Source: Chloroflexota bacterium (GTDB lineage Bacteria > Chloroflexota > UBA11872 > VXOZ01). Taken from it: a stretch of 64,000 bases of DNA. The notes under the pieces are model-generated. The model was given only the letters and a program-made list of their open reading frames with translations, searched no databases and was not told where the DNA came from. How positions within the stretch are numbered: the stretch's first letter is position 1; every line of letters starts with the position of its first letter. The stretch is from positions 110,567 through 174,566 of the forward strand of contig JAAXIC010000008.1 in NCBI GenBank assembly GCA_012270555.1, read 5' to 3'. Below are positions 1-8,579 of the stretch, piece after piece. Both the position numbers and the translations under genes were made by a program.

Positions 1-652
1 TGACGGCTCGGTGACGAGCGATGATCCGGAGGTCTTCTGGTTGTCGGTCCTGCAGCGCGGTGGTTGGTGGGTGCCGGCGGAAAGCGTGACAGCGGATGCG
101 CCGGATTTGACGGGATTGACCGCGGCTGAGGCAGACTTTAGCAGTGATGCCGGCGAATTTCCTTACCATCTCATCGTGACGCCTTCCGTGTTGCTTGGGG
201 ATGGGAGCGGGAGTCTGGCGGCGTCACCGTGGCTGCAATCCACCGCTGACCCCATGACAACGGGTGTCTGGACAACGTGGGTTGCCTTGAGCCCGCAGAC
301 GATGGCAGCCTTGGGCATACAGGAAAACGACATCGTGCGCATTACGTCCGTCGCGGGATCGCTCTTGGCTCCGGCCTACCCCTACCCCGGCATAGGCGAG
401 GGTGTGGTTAGCGTGCCGCTGGGCCAAGGACACCAGGAACTTGGTCGGTATGCCGAGAATCGCGGCGAGAACGCCTTGCGTATCCTGGCGCCAGTTGTCC
501 AGGAGGAAACCGGTGCGCTGGCGTGGTCAGCGACGCGGGTACGGATTGCGCCGACCGGACGGCGGACGCGCCTGCCGCGCATCGAGGGTATTACCGCGCC
601 GGTGCAGATGCCCGATGAGAAGACATTCCAAATCACAAACGAGACCCAGTAG
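1..652 (+). CDS. Molybdopterin-oxidoreductase-like subunit of alternative complex III, C-terminal part (partial)
   Basis: The reading frame is open from the left window edge (codons from base 2), so the visible 216 codons are only the C-terminal end of a larger gene. They resemble the molydopterin dinucleotide-binding beta-barrel that ends MopB-family proteins (segments such as ALGIQENDIVRITS and SVPLGQGHQELGRYA). The next genes encode an FeS subunit, two NrfD-like proteins, ActD and a cytochrome c, so I infer the molybdopterin-like half of ActB in a quinol-oxidising alternative complex III. In characterised ACIII this domain carries no Mo cofactor; that cannot be checked here. The gene ends in two tandem TAG codons. 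A polysulfide- or DMSO-reductase-type catalytic subunit is the alternative. Confidence 0.75.
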   Translation, partial: DGSVTSDDPEVFWLSVLQRGGWWVPAESVTADAPDLTGLTAAEADFSSDAGEFPYHLIVTPSVLLGDGSGSLAASPWLQSTADPMTTGVWTTWVALSPQTMAALGIQENDIVRITSVAGSLLAPAYPYPGIGEGVVSVPLGQGHQELGRYAENRGENALRILAPVVQEETGALAWSATRVRIAPTGRRTRLPRIEGITAPVQMPDEKTFQITNETQ

Positions 653-670
653 TAGCGGGGAGAGACAGCG

Positions 671-1477
671 GTGAAACAGGCCGCGGAAGGAACAGAACAA
701 GATACCAGCAAGCCGGTAGCAAGTATTGGCCGGCGTTGGGGTATGGTGGTAGACCTTGACCGCTGTACCGGCTGCCAAGCCTGTGTCGTTGCGTGTCACG
801 CAGAGAACAACATTGCGCTCAACCTTGAGGATGTCGTGCTCCAGCAGCGGGCTATCAACTGGATTCGCATCGAGCGCTATTGGGAAGGCGAATATCCCAA
901 CGTCAAGGCGCGTTTCCTGCCCATGTTCTGCCAGCACTGCAATAACGCCCCCTGCGAGCCCGTGTGCCCGGTGTACGCGACCTACCACAACCAAGAGGGC
1001 CTGAATGTGCAGGTCTACAACCGCTGCATTGGGACGCGCTACTGCGCCAACAACTGCCCGTACCACGCGCGCTTCTTCAATTTCTGGGAACGCGATCTCG
1101 ACGACACGCACCGGGAGTATCTCAACCCCGAAGTCACTGTGCGCACCAAAGGCATCATGGAGAAGTGCACGTTCTGCGTGCAGCGCATTCGCAGAAGCGA
1201 GTGGGAGCGTCGACAGGCAGACGAAGAGTTGCAGGAAGGCGACGTGCAACCGGCGTGCGTGCAGGCGTGCCCGACCGATACACTCGTATTTGGCAATCTG
1301 GAAGACGAGAATTCGCGGGTTGCCCAGTTGGCAGAGAACAAGCGGCACTACCGCGTCATGGAAAACCTTGGCACTGATACCAATGTGATCTACTTGAAGA
1401 AGGTTGATCCACATGCAAGCGAGACAGCACCAGCACACGCTGGAACCGCTGCCGACTCCGGCGGAAATAGCGCGTGA
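671..1477 (+). CDS. 4Fe-4S ferredoxin-type subunit (ActB2/PsrB-like)
   Basis: A 268-residue iron-sulfur subunit that would carry electrons inside the membrane-bound complex. Cysteine motifs in order: CTGCQACVVAC near residue 35, CQHCNNAPCEPVCP near 87, CIGTRYCANNCP near 118, CTFCVQRI near 164 and CVQACPTD near 196, the pattern of the four-cluster DMSO-reductase B/PsrB family. It starts at GTG, preceded by GGGGAGAG. It lies in the same reading frame as the upstream gene, separated by TAG TAG and five codons, so the two together look like a divided ActB. Its last 65 bases overlap the start of the NrfD gene. Confidence 0.88.
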   Translation: MKQAAEGTEQDTSKPVASIGRRWGMVVDLDRCTGCQACVVACHAENNIALNLEDVVLQQRAINWIRIERYWEGEYPNVKARFLPMFCQHCNNAPCEPVCPVYATYHNQEGLNVQVYNRCIGTRYCANNCPYHARFFNFWERDLDDTHREYLNPEVTVRTKGIMEKCTFCVQRIRRSEWERRQADEELQEGDVQPACVQACPTDTLVFGNLEDENSRVAQLAENKRHYRVMENLGTDTNVIYLKKVDPHASETAPAHAGTAADSGGNSA

Positions 1478-2786
1478 CATATTCAGCCGAGCTTTAGGGA
1501 GCAGTGGCGCCTACAAGGCCACGCTGCTCATACTGTTCGTGCTGTTCGTCGGCGGCGTTGCCGGCTTTGCCATGCGGCTCGGTTCCGGCTTAGAAGACCG
1601 GGGGCCGTGGGGCTACTATGCCGCCGTGTTCGGCTTCCTCTTCACTGTGGGGCAGGCGGCACCGATGGTGTCGTTTGTGCCGCGGCTGGCACGCGCGCGT
1701 TGGCATGGACCGCTGACTCGCGCCTCCCAAGTTGTAGCGGTAGCCGGGCTGCTTAACGTGCTGCTCTTCCTCCCGCTGCTATGGCTGGTGCCTTCCAACG
1801 CGGAACGCGTGACGGTGTGGTTCAACTGGCCGTGGGGCGCGCCGCACTTCTTTGACACGATCTTCGTTCTCATGCTCGTGGTCAATGGGTTCGCGTTTCT
1901 CTGGGTACAGGCGATACCGGACCTGGCTGCTCTGCGCGTGCAAAGCGGCGGTACACATCGCTTAGCACGGCTGCTTTCAGGGTCGTTCATTGGCACCCCC
2001 AAGCAGTGGAAAGTGCAGAGAATCGGCCTAGCGGTATTGGGCGGCTGCTATGTGATGAACTTCATCTTCGTGCAGTCGTTGATCAGCCTCGATTATGTTA
2101 TGACCCTCGTGCCGGGATGGAAGAGCTCGATGTTCCCGGCGTTCTACAGCATCAACGGCCTGCTGGCCGCGACAGCAACGACCATCGTTGTCTTAGCACT
2201 GATCCGCCGGTTCTATGGTCTCCAGCGGTACATTACCGTCGACCAGTTCTGGAATATAGCCAAGATAATGCTCGCGCTCAACCTGGCGTGGGCCTACCAC
2301 TGGTGGGCGGATTTTCTCACCACCTGGTATGGACGAGTCCCCCGGGAAACAGTCGTTACGTTAGGTATGCGGAGTTTTGGTGAAAACACCTGGCTATTCG
2401 TTATTGCGTTCATCTGCTGCTTTGTGTTGCCGCTGCTGATCCTCATGTGGAATCCGTGGCGCAAGAGCGTAGCCGGCCCCACGGTGGTTGCAGTGCTGTC
2501 GCTCATAGGCATCTTCATCCAACGCATTATCGACTACGTTCCCACCTATCTCGTTACGCAAGACCCACTGGATCACGAGCTACATGAGGCTATAGCAATC
2601 CCGTGGCCAGGCTTGCCGGACGTGCTCATCATTGTCGGCGGACTGGCGGGAGCCATTTTTCTCATCACGTGGGCCGTGAAGGCGCTGGGCCCACTTTCAA
2701 ACTGGGAAATGCAAGAGTGCATGCTTCTGCGCCGCAATGAGAAATTCCTAAACGCTGAGGTACCGTATGTCATCAAACCACAGTAA
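1413..2786 (+). CDS. actC: NrfD-family integral membrane subunit (ActC-like)
   Basis: A polytopic membrane protein of about 457 residues and roughly ten hydrophobic segments, of the NrfD/PsrC family that binds quinol in ACIII and related complexes. I chose ATG 1413, preceded by AAGAAGG, over the TTG three codons upstream. It begins inside the end of the FeS gene, which suggests translational coupling. It follows the FeS subunit, which is the place of ActC in act operons. The second NrfD gene immediately downstream makes a two-NrfD complex, a hallmark of ACIII rather than of single-NrfD reductases. Confidence 0.85.
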   Translation: MQARQHQHTLEPLPTPAEIARDIFSRALGSSGAYKATLLILFVLFVGGVAGFAMRLGSGLEDRGPWGYYAAVFGFLFTVGQAAPMVSFVPRLARARWHGPLTRASQVVAVAGLLNVLLFLPLLWLVPSNAERVTVWFNWPWGAPHFFDTIFVLMLVVNGFAFLWVQAIPDLAALRVQSGGTHRLARLLSGSFIGTPKQWKVQRIGLAVLGGCYVMNFIFVQSLISLDYVMTLVPGWKSSMFPAFYSINGLLAATATTIVVLALIRRFYGLQRYITVDQFWNIAKIMLALNLAWAYHWWADFLTTWYGRVPRETVVTLGMRSFGENTWLFVIAFICCFVLPLLILMWNPWRKSVAGPTVVAVLSLIGIFIQRIIDYVPTYLVTQDPLDHELHEAIAIPWPGLPDVLIIVGGLAGAIFLITWAVKALGPLSNWEMQECMLLRRNEKFLNAEVPYVIKPQ

Positions 2787-2845
2787 GACAATACGCTCGC
2801 TGCCACTGCAGTTTGGTACGGGGCGGATGAAGGAGTTGAGACCCA

Positions 2846-4213
2846 ATGCATGAGCGCCCCCGGCTCACGCCTATCCAGATAAATCGTGACTTGCTTCGGT
2901 CGGTGCTAGAAACGCCGTTGGTGTTCTACGTGCTGCTACTGCTCTTGATGGGCTTGGTGGGTCTCGGTGTGATAGCAGCCACGTTGATGGTATCGTACGG
3001 CCTTGGCGTGACCGGGCTCAATCACCCGGTCTTTTGGGGCTTCTTCATCATCAACTTCGTGTTCTGGGTGGGTATCAGCCACGCGGGCACCATGATCTCG
3101 GCCATCCTGCGGCTTTCGGCGGCCGAGTGGCGCCGACCGGTGGTGCGCGCCGCTGAGGTCATGACGGTGTTCTCTCTCTTGACCGCCGCGCTCTTTGTCG
3201 TGCTCCATACCGGGCGACCCTGGCGCACACTCTACTGGGCCTTCCCCTACGACTTTGTGCGTGGCATCTGGCCCGACGTACGGTCTCCGCTGGTGTGGGA
3301 TCCCAGCGCGATTTTCACCTACTTGACGGGTAGTATTCTCTTTGTATACGCTGCCCTCATCCCCGACCTTGCGCTTGCCCGCGACCAGACGACTGGTTGG
3401 CGGCGGGCTGTCTACGGCGTCCTCTGCCTGGGCTGGCGCGGCAACGCCCGGCAATGGAAGCTGCTCAACGCGACCGGCCTGCTGCTTTCCGCGCTCATTC
3501 TGCCGGTGTTTGTCTCCGTCCACAGTATCGTGTCCTGGGACTTCGGCATGTCGCTGGTGCCCGGTTGGCACGTGCACATCTTTGCGCCGTACTTCGTTGT
3601 CGGCGCCGTCCTTTCCGGTGTAGCCGCCGTGATTGCCTTGATGGCCGTGATGCGCTCTCTCTTCCGGCTTCACGACTATATCCGCCCCGAACACTTCGAC
3701 ATGATCGGCCGCCTGCTCATTGTGGTCGCGTTGGCTTGGGCGTACTTCTACTTCATAGACGTTATCTTCGCGCTCTTGAGCAATGAAGAAGCGGAGTACC
3801 AGGTAATGAAGCTGCGGCTTTCGCCGCCGTATCTCTACCTGTTCCTCTTGATGATTACGTGTAACGTCTTCCTGCCGGTTCCGATTTGGATGTTCAGAAA
3901 ATTCCGTAGAAATATCGGCATCATGGTATGGACGGCCATTGTGGTCAACATTGGCATGTGGCTGGAGCGTTTCTTGATCATTATTCCCACCTTGCAGCGG
4001 CGGCATCCCGATGCGTTCGCCTGGGGTGACTACTCCGCCAGCCTCGTTGAGATAACGCTCGTGATCTTCTCGTTCGCCAACGTCGCATTGCTACTATTAC
4101 TGTTCTCGAAGATATTCCCTGTCATCCCGATCTGGGAAGAGAAAGAGGGGCATATCTGGAAGCGCGAATTCCGCATCGGCAAACTCCGTTTGCCCGCAAT
4201 AGTGAGAGAATAG
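2846..4213 (+). CDS. actF: NrfD-family integral membrane subunit (ActF-like)
   Basis: A second NrfD-type protein, 455 residues, with about ten transmembrane segments; the motif FWVGISHAGTMISAILRL is near residue 75. ATG 2846 follows AAGGAGTTGAG, a good Shine-Dalgarno. In ACIII the paralogues ActC and ActF form the membrane core, one of them with a quinol site next to the FeS subunit. It sits 59 bases after the first NrfD gene and 10 bases before actD. Which paralogue is ActC and which ActF is inferred only from order. Confidence 0.83.
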   Translation: MHERPRLTPIQINRDLLRSVLETPLVFYVLLLLLMGLVGLGVIAATLMVSYGLGVTGLNHPVFWGFFIINFVFWVGISHAGTMISAILRLSAAEWRRPVVRAAEVMTVFSLLTAALFVVLHTGRPWRTLYWAFPYDFVRGIWPDVRSPLVWDPSAIFTYLTGSILFVYAALIPDLALARDQTTGWRRAVYGVLCLGWRGNARQWKLLNATGLLLSALILPVFVSVHSIVSWDFGMSLVPGWHVHIFAPYFVVGAVLSGVAAVIALMAVMRSLFRLHDYIRPEHFDMIGRLLIVVALAWAYFYFIDVIFALLSNEEAEYQVMKLRLSPPYLYLFLLMITCNVFLPVPIWMFRKFRRNIGIMVWTAIVVNIGMWLERFLIIIPTLQRRHPDAFAWGDYSASLVEITLVIFSFANVALLLLLFSKIFPVIPIWEEKEGHIWKREFRIGKLRLPAIVRE

Positions 4214-4223
4214 GGAGGCAACT

Positions 4224-4736
4224 ATGCCCAGTGTGCTGGGACTATTTCAATCGGCAGACACCGCGGCAGCGGCCGCGGACCGCCTGCAGGCTTCGGGGTT
4301 CGGTCCGACGGACTATGAGGTGCTGACCGGCGCGCCCTACCCGGAAGGGGCCTTTGGTGAGGACTCTGGCGATCATCGCCTCTTCATCTTCCCACTTGGT
4401 GGCGCCATGATCGGTTTCGCCGTGGGACTGATGGTGACGGCCGGCACGCAACTGTCGTATCCGCTTGTCACCGCTGGCAAGCCCATCCTCGGCATACCGC
4501 CAATGTTCATCATCATGTATGAAGGCACCATGCTCGGCGCGCTCATCTTTACCATCATGGGCGTGATCTTCGAGTCTCGGCTGCCAAACCTCACCAATGA
4601 TCTCTACGACTCGCGCATAACGGAAGGCTATGTCGGGTTGGTGGTTCGCTGCGAAGACGATGCGCAGGCAGACACGGCGCAGACGACACTGACCGAAGCC
4701 GGCGCTGAAGAAGTGAAGCAGCAAGGACGGAGCTAA
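4224..4736 (+). CDS. actD: ActD-like membrane subunit (DUF3341 family)
   Basis: A 170-residue protein with a soluble N-terminal region (about 1-55, typical start VLGLFQSADTAAAAADRLQ), two hydrophobic segments (about 60-78 and 93-115) and a soluble C-terminal tail. This is the layout of ActD/DUF3341 proteins found only beside NrfD-type genes in ACIII operons. It is tightly packed between the second NrfD gene and the cytochrome gene. Its role in the complex is structural, with no cofactor motif visible. Confidence 0.85.
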   Translation: MPSVLGLFQSADTAAAAADRLQASGFGPTDYEVLTGAPYPEGAFGEDSGDHRLFIFPLGGAMIGFAVGLMVTAGTQLSYPLVTAGKPILGIPPMFIIMYEGTMLGALIFTIMGVIFESRLPNLTNDLYDSRITEGYVGLVVRCEDDAQADTAQTTLTEAGAEEVKQQGRS

Positions 4737-4741
4737 CCGGA

Positions 4742-5317
4742 ATGCGAGACCGGCTGCATCCACATAGCCTGTTCCGCTCTTGGCGGGACCGATCGCGCCC
4801 GCGCTGGGTGGTGCTCAGTCTTGTCTTGGGCACGTTGTGCGCCGGTCTTTTGACATCGTGTTATGGGTACCTTTGGGATGTCTTCCCGGAGATGCACTAC
4901 CAGCAGTCCTACCGGCTCCAGGAACCTCCTCGGCGCATGCCTCCCGCCGATTCAGTACCGGTGACCGGAAAAGCGCGTGAGTATAGTTTCGCGGAAGCCG
5001 TGGAAGTAACCAATCCTCTCGCTAACACGCCTGAACGCATAGAATCCGGCAGGCAGCTCTTCATGACCAACTGCAAGCATTGTCACGGCGCGGACGGCCG
5101 GGGAGAAGGCCCGGTGGGGCTCTACTTCGACCCGCTGCCGCAAGCAATGCAGGGTGACCGGATCACTAATGAGCGTACTGACGGCGAGATCTATTGGATT
5201 CTTACGAACAGCCTCGGCAATATGCCGTCATTTGGTAAATTGCTAACCTCTGAAGAACGCTGGGAGCTTATCCTCTTCATACGGGATTTGCAGGCACAGG
5301 AACAGGAAAACGGCTAG
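4742..5317 (+). CDS. actE: Monohaem cytochrome c lipoprotein (ActE-like)
   Basis: A 191-residue exported cytochrome c. The N-terminus has basic residues, a hydrophobic stretch (24-38) and a lipobox LLTSC with Cys40, so it is probably a membrane-anchored lipoprotein. The haem motif CKHCH is at 111-115 and the likely distal methionine is in NMPSFGK (Met161). In ACIII this subunit passes electrons to downstream carriers or an oxidase. The start codon lies 5 bases after actD. The pentahaem ActA subunit is not in the window and would have to lie upstream. Confidence 0.88.
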   Translation: MRDRLHPHSLFRSWRDRSRPRWVVLSLVLGTLCAGLLTSCYGYLWDVFPEMHYQQSYRLQEPPRRMPPADSVPVTGKAREYSFAEAVEVTNPLANTPERIESGRQLFMTNCKHCHGADGRGEGPVGLYFDPLPQAMQGDRITNERTDGEIYWILTNSLGNMPSFGKLLTSEERWELILFIRDLQAQEQENG

Positions 5318-5336
5318 GGACTGGAGATAGTAACCC

Positions 5337-5624
5337 ATGGACCATGCACTTGCGCTCCCAATCTGGGATGAATTGGATACCGGCCTCATCTTCTTCTGGT
5401 TTGCGCTTCTGATGATGGTCGCTACTGCCGTTTCCTTCCTGCTCGCTCACGCTATCCTTCCTTCCTTGGTAGGAACACGCGACCTTCCCCAAGGCTTCGC
5501 GAAGCTGCGCCCGGTTTTCTATGCCGGCGCGATCCTTGCGTTTCTCCTGGCTCTGTTCCTCTACTACATTACTTGGGAGACGGTTTCGGTCTATCTTGAG
5601 ATCTATCCCCGCAAGTGGATTTAG
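5337..5624 (+). CDS. Small two-helix membrane protein, last gene of the act operon
   Basis: A 95-residue protein with two predicted transmembrane segments (about 16-42 and 62-84) and a short charged C-terminus ending in PRKWI. It starts 19 bases after the cytochrome gene and is followed by a terminator, so it belongs to the same transcript. I do not recognise the family. Position and size suggest an accessory subunit of the complex, perhaps the counterpart of a small Act subunit or of an oxidase assembly protein. That is inference from context only. Confidence 0.6.
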   Translation: MDHALALPIWDELDTGLIFFWFALLMMVATAVSFLLAHAILPSLVGTRDLPQGFAKLRPVFYAGAILAFLLALFLYYITWETVSVYLEIYPRKWI

Positions 5625-5700
5625 CACGCTATTCCCCATAGACTGCAATCGTCCCCGGTAGGACGCATTGCAGCGTGGCGCAACAGAAGAGACAATTAAA

Positions 5701-5735
5701 GAGGTGAGGGCTACCATGCGGTGCCCTCACCTTTT
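5701..5735 (+). terminator. Rho-independent terminator of the act operon
   Basis: The arms GGTGAGGGC (5703-5711) and GCCCTCACC (5723-5731) form a nine-pair GC-rich stem followed directly by TTTT. It lies 76 bases after the last act gene. Confidence 0.8.
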
Positions 5736-5828
5736 ACATTGCATGGCTCATTGCTTGTCAGATTCCTGCAAGCTCCCTCCACACACCCTAGCGGAGACCT
5801 TTGCGTAACCCTCGTTCCAACGAGGCAG

Positions 5829-5869
5829 TCCCCTCTCCCTCGACGGGAGAGGGTTAGGGTGAGGGTGAA
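5829..5869 (-). repeat. REP-like palindromic repeat, copy 1
   Basis: Intergenic element with the core CCCTCTCCCTCGACGGGAGA followed by the purine-rich tail TTAGGGTGAGGGTG. Read on the minus strand it matches copies at 5957-5992 and 58744-58782: a CCCTCACCC box, then an inverted CCCTCTCCC/GGGAGAGGG pair. Copies 1 and 2 face each other in inverted orientation about 90 bases apart, as in BIME-type REP pairs. The gap between them has no gene. Confidence 0.8.
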
Positions 5870-5956
5870 GACGCCTCGAACACCAGCCGGTCCTTGACCG
5901 TTTTGGTGCTTGTATGTATTGACTGTACATGTTATGCGATTAGAACAGCGAGAAGT

Positions 5957-5992
5957 CCCCTCACCCCGGCCCTCTCCCCGAGGAGAGGGTGA
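5957..5992 (+). repeat. REP-like palindromic repeat, copy 2
   Basis: CCCCTCACCCCGGCCCTCTC followed by a short loop and GAGGAGAGGG. Same family as copies 1 and 3, with small changes in the spacer (CCGG in place of TAA or TAG). Short open frames through this block are products of the repeat and not genes. Confidence 0.8.
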
Positions 5993-6068
5993 AACTCCTT
6001 ACTCTCGGGACCTCGTTATGCAAATTTCTCCTAGCGGGAGTGACAAACCATTCACGTCATCACGCTGC

Positions 6069-6098
6069 TTGACTTATCGATCCGACTATTGTTACTAT
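6069..6098 (+). promoter_or_regulatory. Candidate sigma-70 promoter for the sulfurtransferase gene
   Basis: TTGACT (6069-6074), an 18-base spacer and TACTAT (6093-6098), about 52 bases upstream of the start codon. The match is fair but not perfect. Confidence 0.4.
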
Positions 6099-6150
6099 GT
6101 AGAGCGATTTGGTCAACTTTACGTATTATGCTTGCTGAGGAGAGCAGACT

Positions 6151-6990
6151 ATGGCTGAATATGCGGACTCTGATGTCCTCGTTTCGACGGACTGGGTTGC
6201 CCGGCACGGCGGCGACGCAAACGTCCGGCTCGTAGAGGTGGACGTAGATACGACCGCCTACGAGACGGGGCACATTGCCGGCGCTGTAGATTGGGGCTGG
6301 CAGTCCGATCTCAACGATCCGGTGCGCCGGGACCTGATTGGTAAAGAGGACTTGGAGCAACTCCTAGGGCAGAGCGGGATTGCTCCTGATACCACGGTGG
6401 TTCTTTACGGTGATAACAACAACTGGTTCGCGGCGTTTGCCCTTTGGATCCTAAAGATCTACGGACACAAGGACGCGCGCCTGATGAATGGCGGCCGCGT
6501 AAAGTGGGAGGCCGAGGGTCGTCCGCTGACTGAAGACATTCCCCACGTGGCGCAGACGTCGTACACGGCCCAAGATCCGGATAGAGCCCTTCGCGTTTTC
6601 CAAGGCGACGTGCAGGAGCGGCTGGGTAACCCAAACGTCGGTCTGGTCGACGTGCGCTCGCCGCAGGAGTTCACCGGTGAGATTCTGGCACCGCCAGGCT
6701 TGCCGGAGACTGCCCAACGAGGAGGACACATTCCCGGCGCCGCTAACATCCCGTGGGCGACGGCTGTCGCCGATGACGGCACCTTCAAGTCTCCGGAAGA
6801 GTTGAGTGCAATCTATGGCGGCAAGGGCATTGTGCCGGACAAAGAGATCGTGACGTACTGCCGGATCGGCGAGCGTTCTTCCCACACGTGGTTCGTACTC
6901 AAGTATCTCCTGGGCTACCCGGACGTGCGCAACTACGACGGTTCATGGACGGAATGGGGCAGCATGATCGGCGTTCCCATTGAGAAGTAA
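6151..6990 (+). CDS. Thiosulfate/3-mercaptopyruvate sulfurtransferase (two rhodanese domains)
   Basis: A 279-residue protein with two rhodanese domains. The N-terminal one (about 8-125) is inactive, and the C-terminal one carries the persulfide-forming Cys237 in CRIGERSSHTW. Motifs HIAGAVDWGW and GGHIPGAANIPW mark the two domains. It transfers sulfane sulfur from thiosulfate or mercaptopyruvate to cyanide or thiol acceptors. The CRxGxR loop favours thiosulfate as substrate (family knowledge). It starts at ATG after GAGGAGAG. A small hairpin (GACGGC/GCCGTC, 7024-7040) separates it from the lipoprotein gene downstream. Confidence 0.9.
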   Translation: MAEYADSDVLVSTDWVARHGGDANVRLVEVDVDTTAYETGHIAGAVDWGWQSDLNDPVRRDLIGKEDLEQLLGQSGIAPDTTVVLYGDNNNWFAAFALWILKIYGHKDARLMNGGRVKWEAEGRPLTEDIPHVAQTSYTAQDPDRALRVFQGDVQERLGNPNVGLVDVRSPQEFTGEILAPPGLPETAQRGGHIPGAANIPWATAVADDGTFKSPEELSAIYGGKGIVPDKEIVTYCRIGERSSHTWFVLKYLLGYPDVRNYDGSWTEWGSMIGVPIEK

Positions 6991-7089
6991 GTGTTCTGAC
7001 GTTTGAGACGAGAGAGCGAATTAGACGGCCTGGTGCCGTCGGTTTGAATAGCGCGTGGTTTGTTTTCAGTGAGGGAGAGGAAAGAGACA

Positions 7090-8289
7090 ATGTTTGGATC
7101 AACAAGACGCTTTGCCGACTTGGTGACGGCAAGATGGCGAAATTCTGTTGTGGCAGTGCTTGCCGTCCTGCTTGTAGGACTGCTGGCATCCGCCTGCGGC
7201 ACGTACGTCATAGAATCGGAGGATCCCGTATCGACTGCCAATTATGAAGTCTGGACAATGGACCAGACCAACAACATCCTCTATGTGATCAGTCCGCAAC
7301 TTGAGGTGGTGGATACCGTCGATCTTTCAGAGGCCGGGCTGGAGCGAACCCACTGGATAGACTTCACCAGTGACCATAAGTACGCTTGGATAGCCAGCAC
7401 GGTCTCCGGCAACACCGCCGTGATTCGGGCGGAAGACCGCAAGGTGATTGCCACCTTTGACACAGGCCCCGCCAGCCATGCCGCGGACATCTATCCGGAC
7501 GATAGCGGTGTGCTCGTCTCCGTGATCAAGGCCGGGGAATTGGTGGAGATCGTGTCTGACCATGCCGCGGAGACATTCTCCATTGGCCGCAGGCTCATCA
7601 TAGCGGAAGACCCGCTCGTGAAGTCGCGGGCAGACGAGTTCCCCTCCGCCAATCCGATTTCATCAGCGTTCACCCGAGACGGGCGCTATGCATACGTGAC
7701 CTTGGGTCCTGCCCTTGCTAACGGCGGGCTGGTCATACTGGACTTGGAGACCTTCACCTTGGTCAAGGCGTTCTCGCCGGAGGAAGTCAGGGTAAACCTG
7801 ATGGGCGTCCTCTCGCCCGACGGCACCAAGATGTTCGTCACCGGGGGCTCGCGGGACGAGAAGAGCCTCTACTACGTGTTTGATACCGCAACACATGAAA
7901 TTATCGCCAAGGACGCCACCCGCGGCGCCGAGGCGCATGGCATGGCACTGACGCCCGACGGTTCCGAGATTTGGATTACCAATCGCTGGACCGGCAACGT
8001 CGGCATCATCAGTACCGAGCATAACGACTTCATCGAGCGAATACCCTTTGTCGGGGAAGCGCCGGACCTTCTGGTCTTTTCACCCGACGGTGTCTTCGCG
8101 TTCATCCTTTTGCGGGGTGGCGGTGAGACGGATGCCGGCGCTATGGGCGGCTCCGGCGAACTGCCCGCCGTCGTGGTTGTGTCGGTAGAGACCAGGGAAG
8201 TCGTGGACATCCTGATTCAGGGTGAACTCACGGATGAAGGTGAACTGCCGCCGCTGGACTACCACGGCATCGCTATCAGACAACTCTAG
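7090..8289 (+). CDS. Beta-propeller lipoprotein (YVTN/cytochrome-d1-like repeats)
   Basis: A 399-residue exported protein. ATG 7090 follows GGGAGAGGAAAGAG and gives a clear lipoprotein signal: hydrophobic core 19-32 and lipobox LLASAC with Cys36. The rest is a run of beta-propeller blades with repeats such as SPDGTKMFVTGGS, TPDGSEIWITNR and SPDGVFAFILLR. No catalytic or haem motif is visible. The protein would face the outside of the cytoplasmic membrane. Pairing with the sulfurtransferase suggests one expression unit, but no function can be assigned. Confidence 0.8.
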   Translation: MFGSTRRFADLVTARWRNSVVAVLAVLLVGLLASACGTYVIESEDPVSTANYEVWTMDQTNNILYVISPQLEVVDTVDLSEAGLERTHWIDFTSDHKYAWIASTVSGNTAVIRAEDRKVIATFDTGPASHAADIYPDDSGVLVSVIKAGELVEIVSDHAAETFSIGRRLIIAEDPLVKSRADEFPSANPISSAFTRDGRYAYVTLGPALANGGLVILDLETFTLVKAFSPEEVRVNLMGVLSPDGTKMFVTGGSRDEKSLYYVFDTATHEIIAKDATRGAEAHGMALTPDGSEIWITNRWTGNVGIISTEHNDFIERIPFVGEAPDLLVFSPDGVFAFILLRGGGETDAGAMGGSGELPAVVVVSVETREVVDILIQGELTDEGELPPLDYHGIAIRQL

Positions 8290-8324
8290 TCCCAATTGGT
8301 TTCGGACAATTCGAATCAAAGCGC

Positions 8325-8360
8325 AAAAAGGCCGGTCTCACAAGTGAGGCCGGCCTTTGC
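8325..8360. terminator. Bidirectional terminator between convergent genes
   Basis: A 14-pair stem (8327-8340 with 8345-8358, one G-U pair) around the loop CAAG. It is flanked by A5 on the left and TTT on the right, so it can end both the lipoprotein transcript and the opposing SpoIID-like transcript. Confidence 0.85.
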
Positions 8361-8579
8361 TATTGTGGCGGTTTACTGTTTGTAAGAGGATCAATCGCAC
8401 TTTCCAAGAAAAGTCACATCTCTTCCGTTCATCTGCGAGATCCGGCCAGTAGCCAGATGGCTGGCGCAGACGTATTCCAGCCCACCTCTCGCCGCTTGGG
8501 GCGAGAGAAGATCGCACCTATTCAAATCATCAACGCCAATTCGGAGCCCGCTCGACTTGCCATGCCTCGTCGCCTGTCG

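Noticed and set aside
2936..4006. Long minus-strand open frame opposite actF (also 527-1480 opposite the FeS gene and 11781-12638 opposite thrS)
   Set aside because: They are antisense frames of well-recognised genes in GC-rich DNA, with compositions unlike real proteins and no ribosome sites.
5829..5992. CRISPR-like repeats
   Set aside because: Only two inverted palindromic copies, no regular spacers and no cas genes.
5748..6158. Short open frames over the REP-like block (peptides with PLPSRERG or PSPRGEGE)
   Set aside because: They are translations of the repeats themselves and have no ribosome sites.
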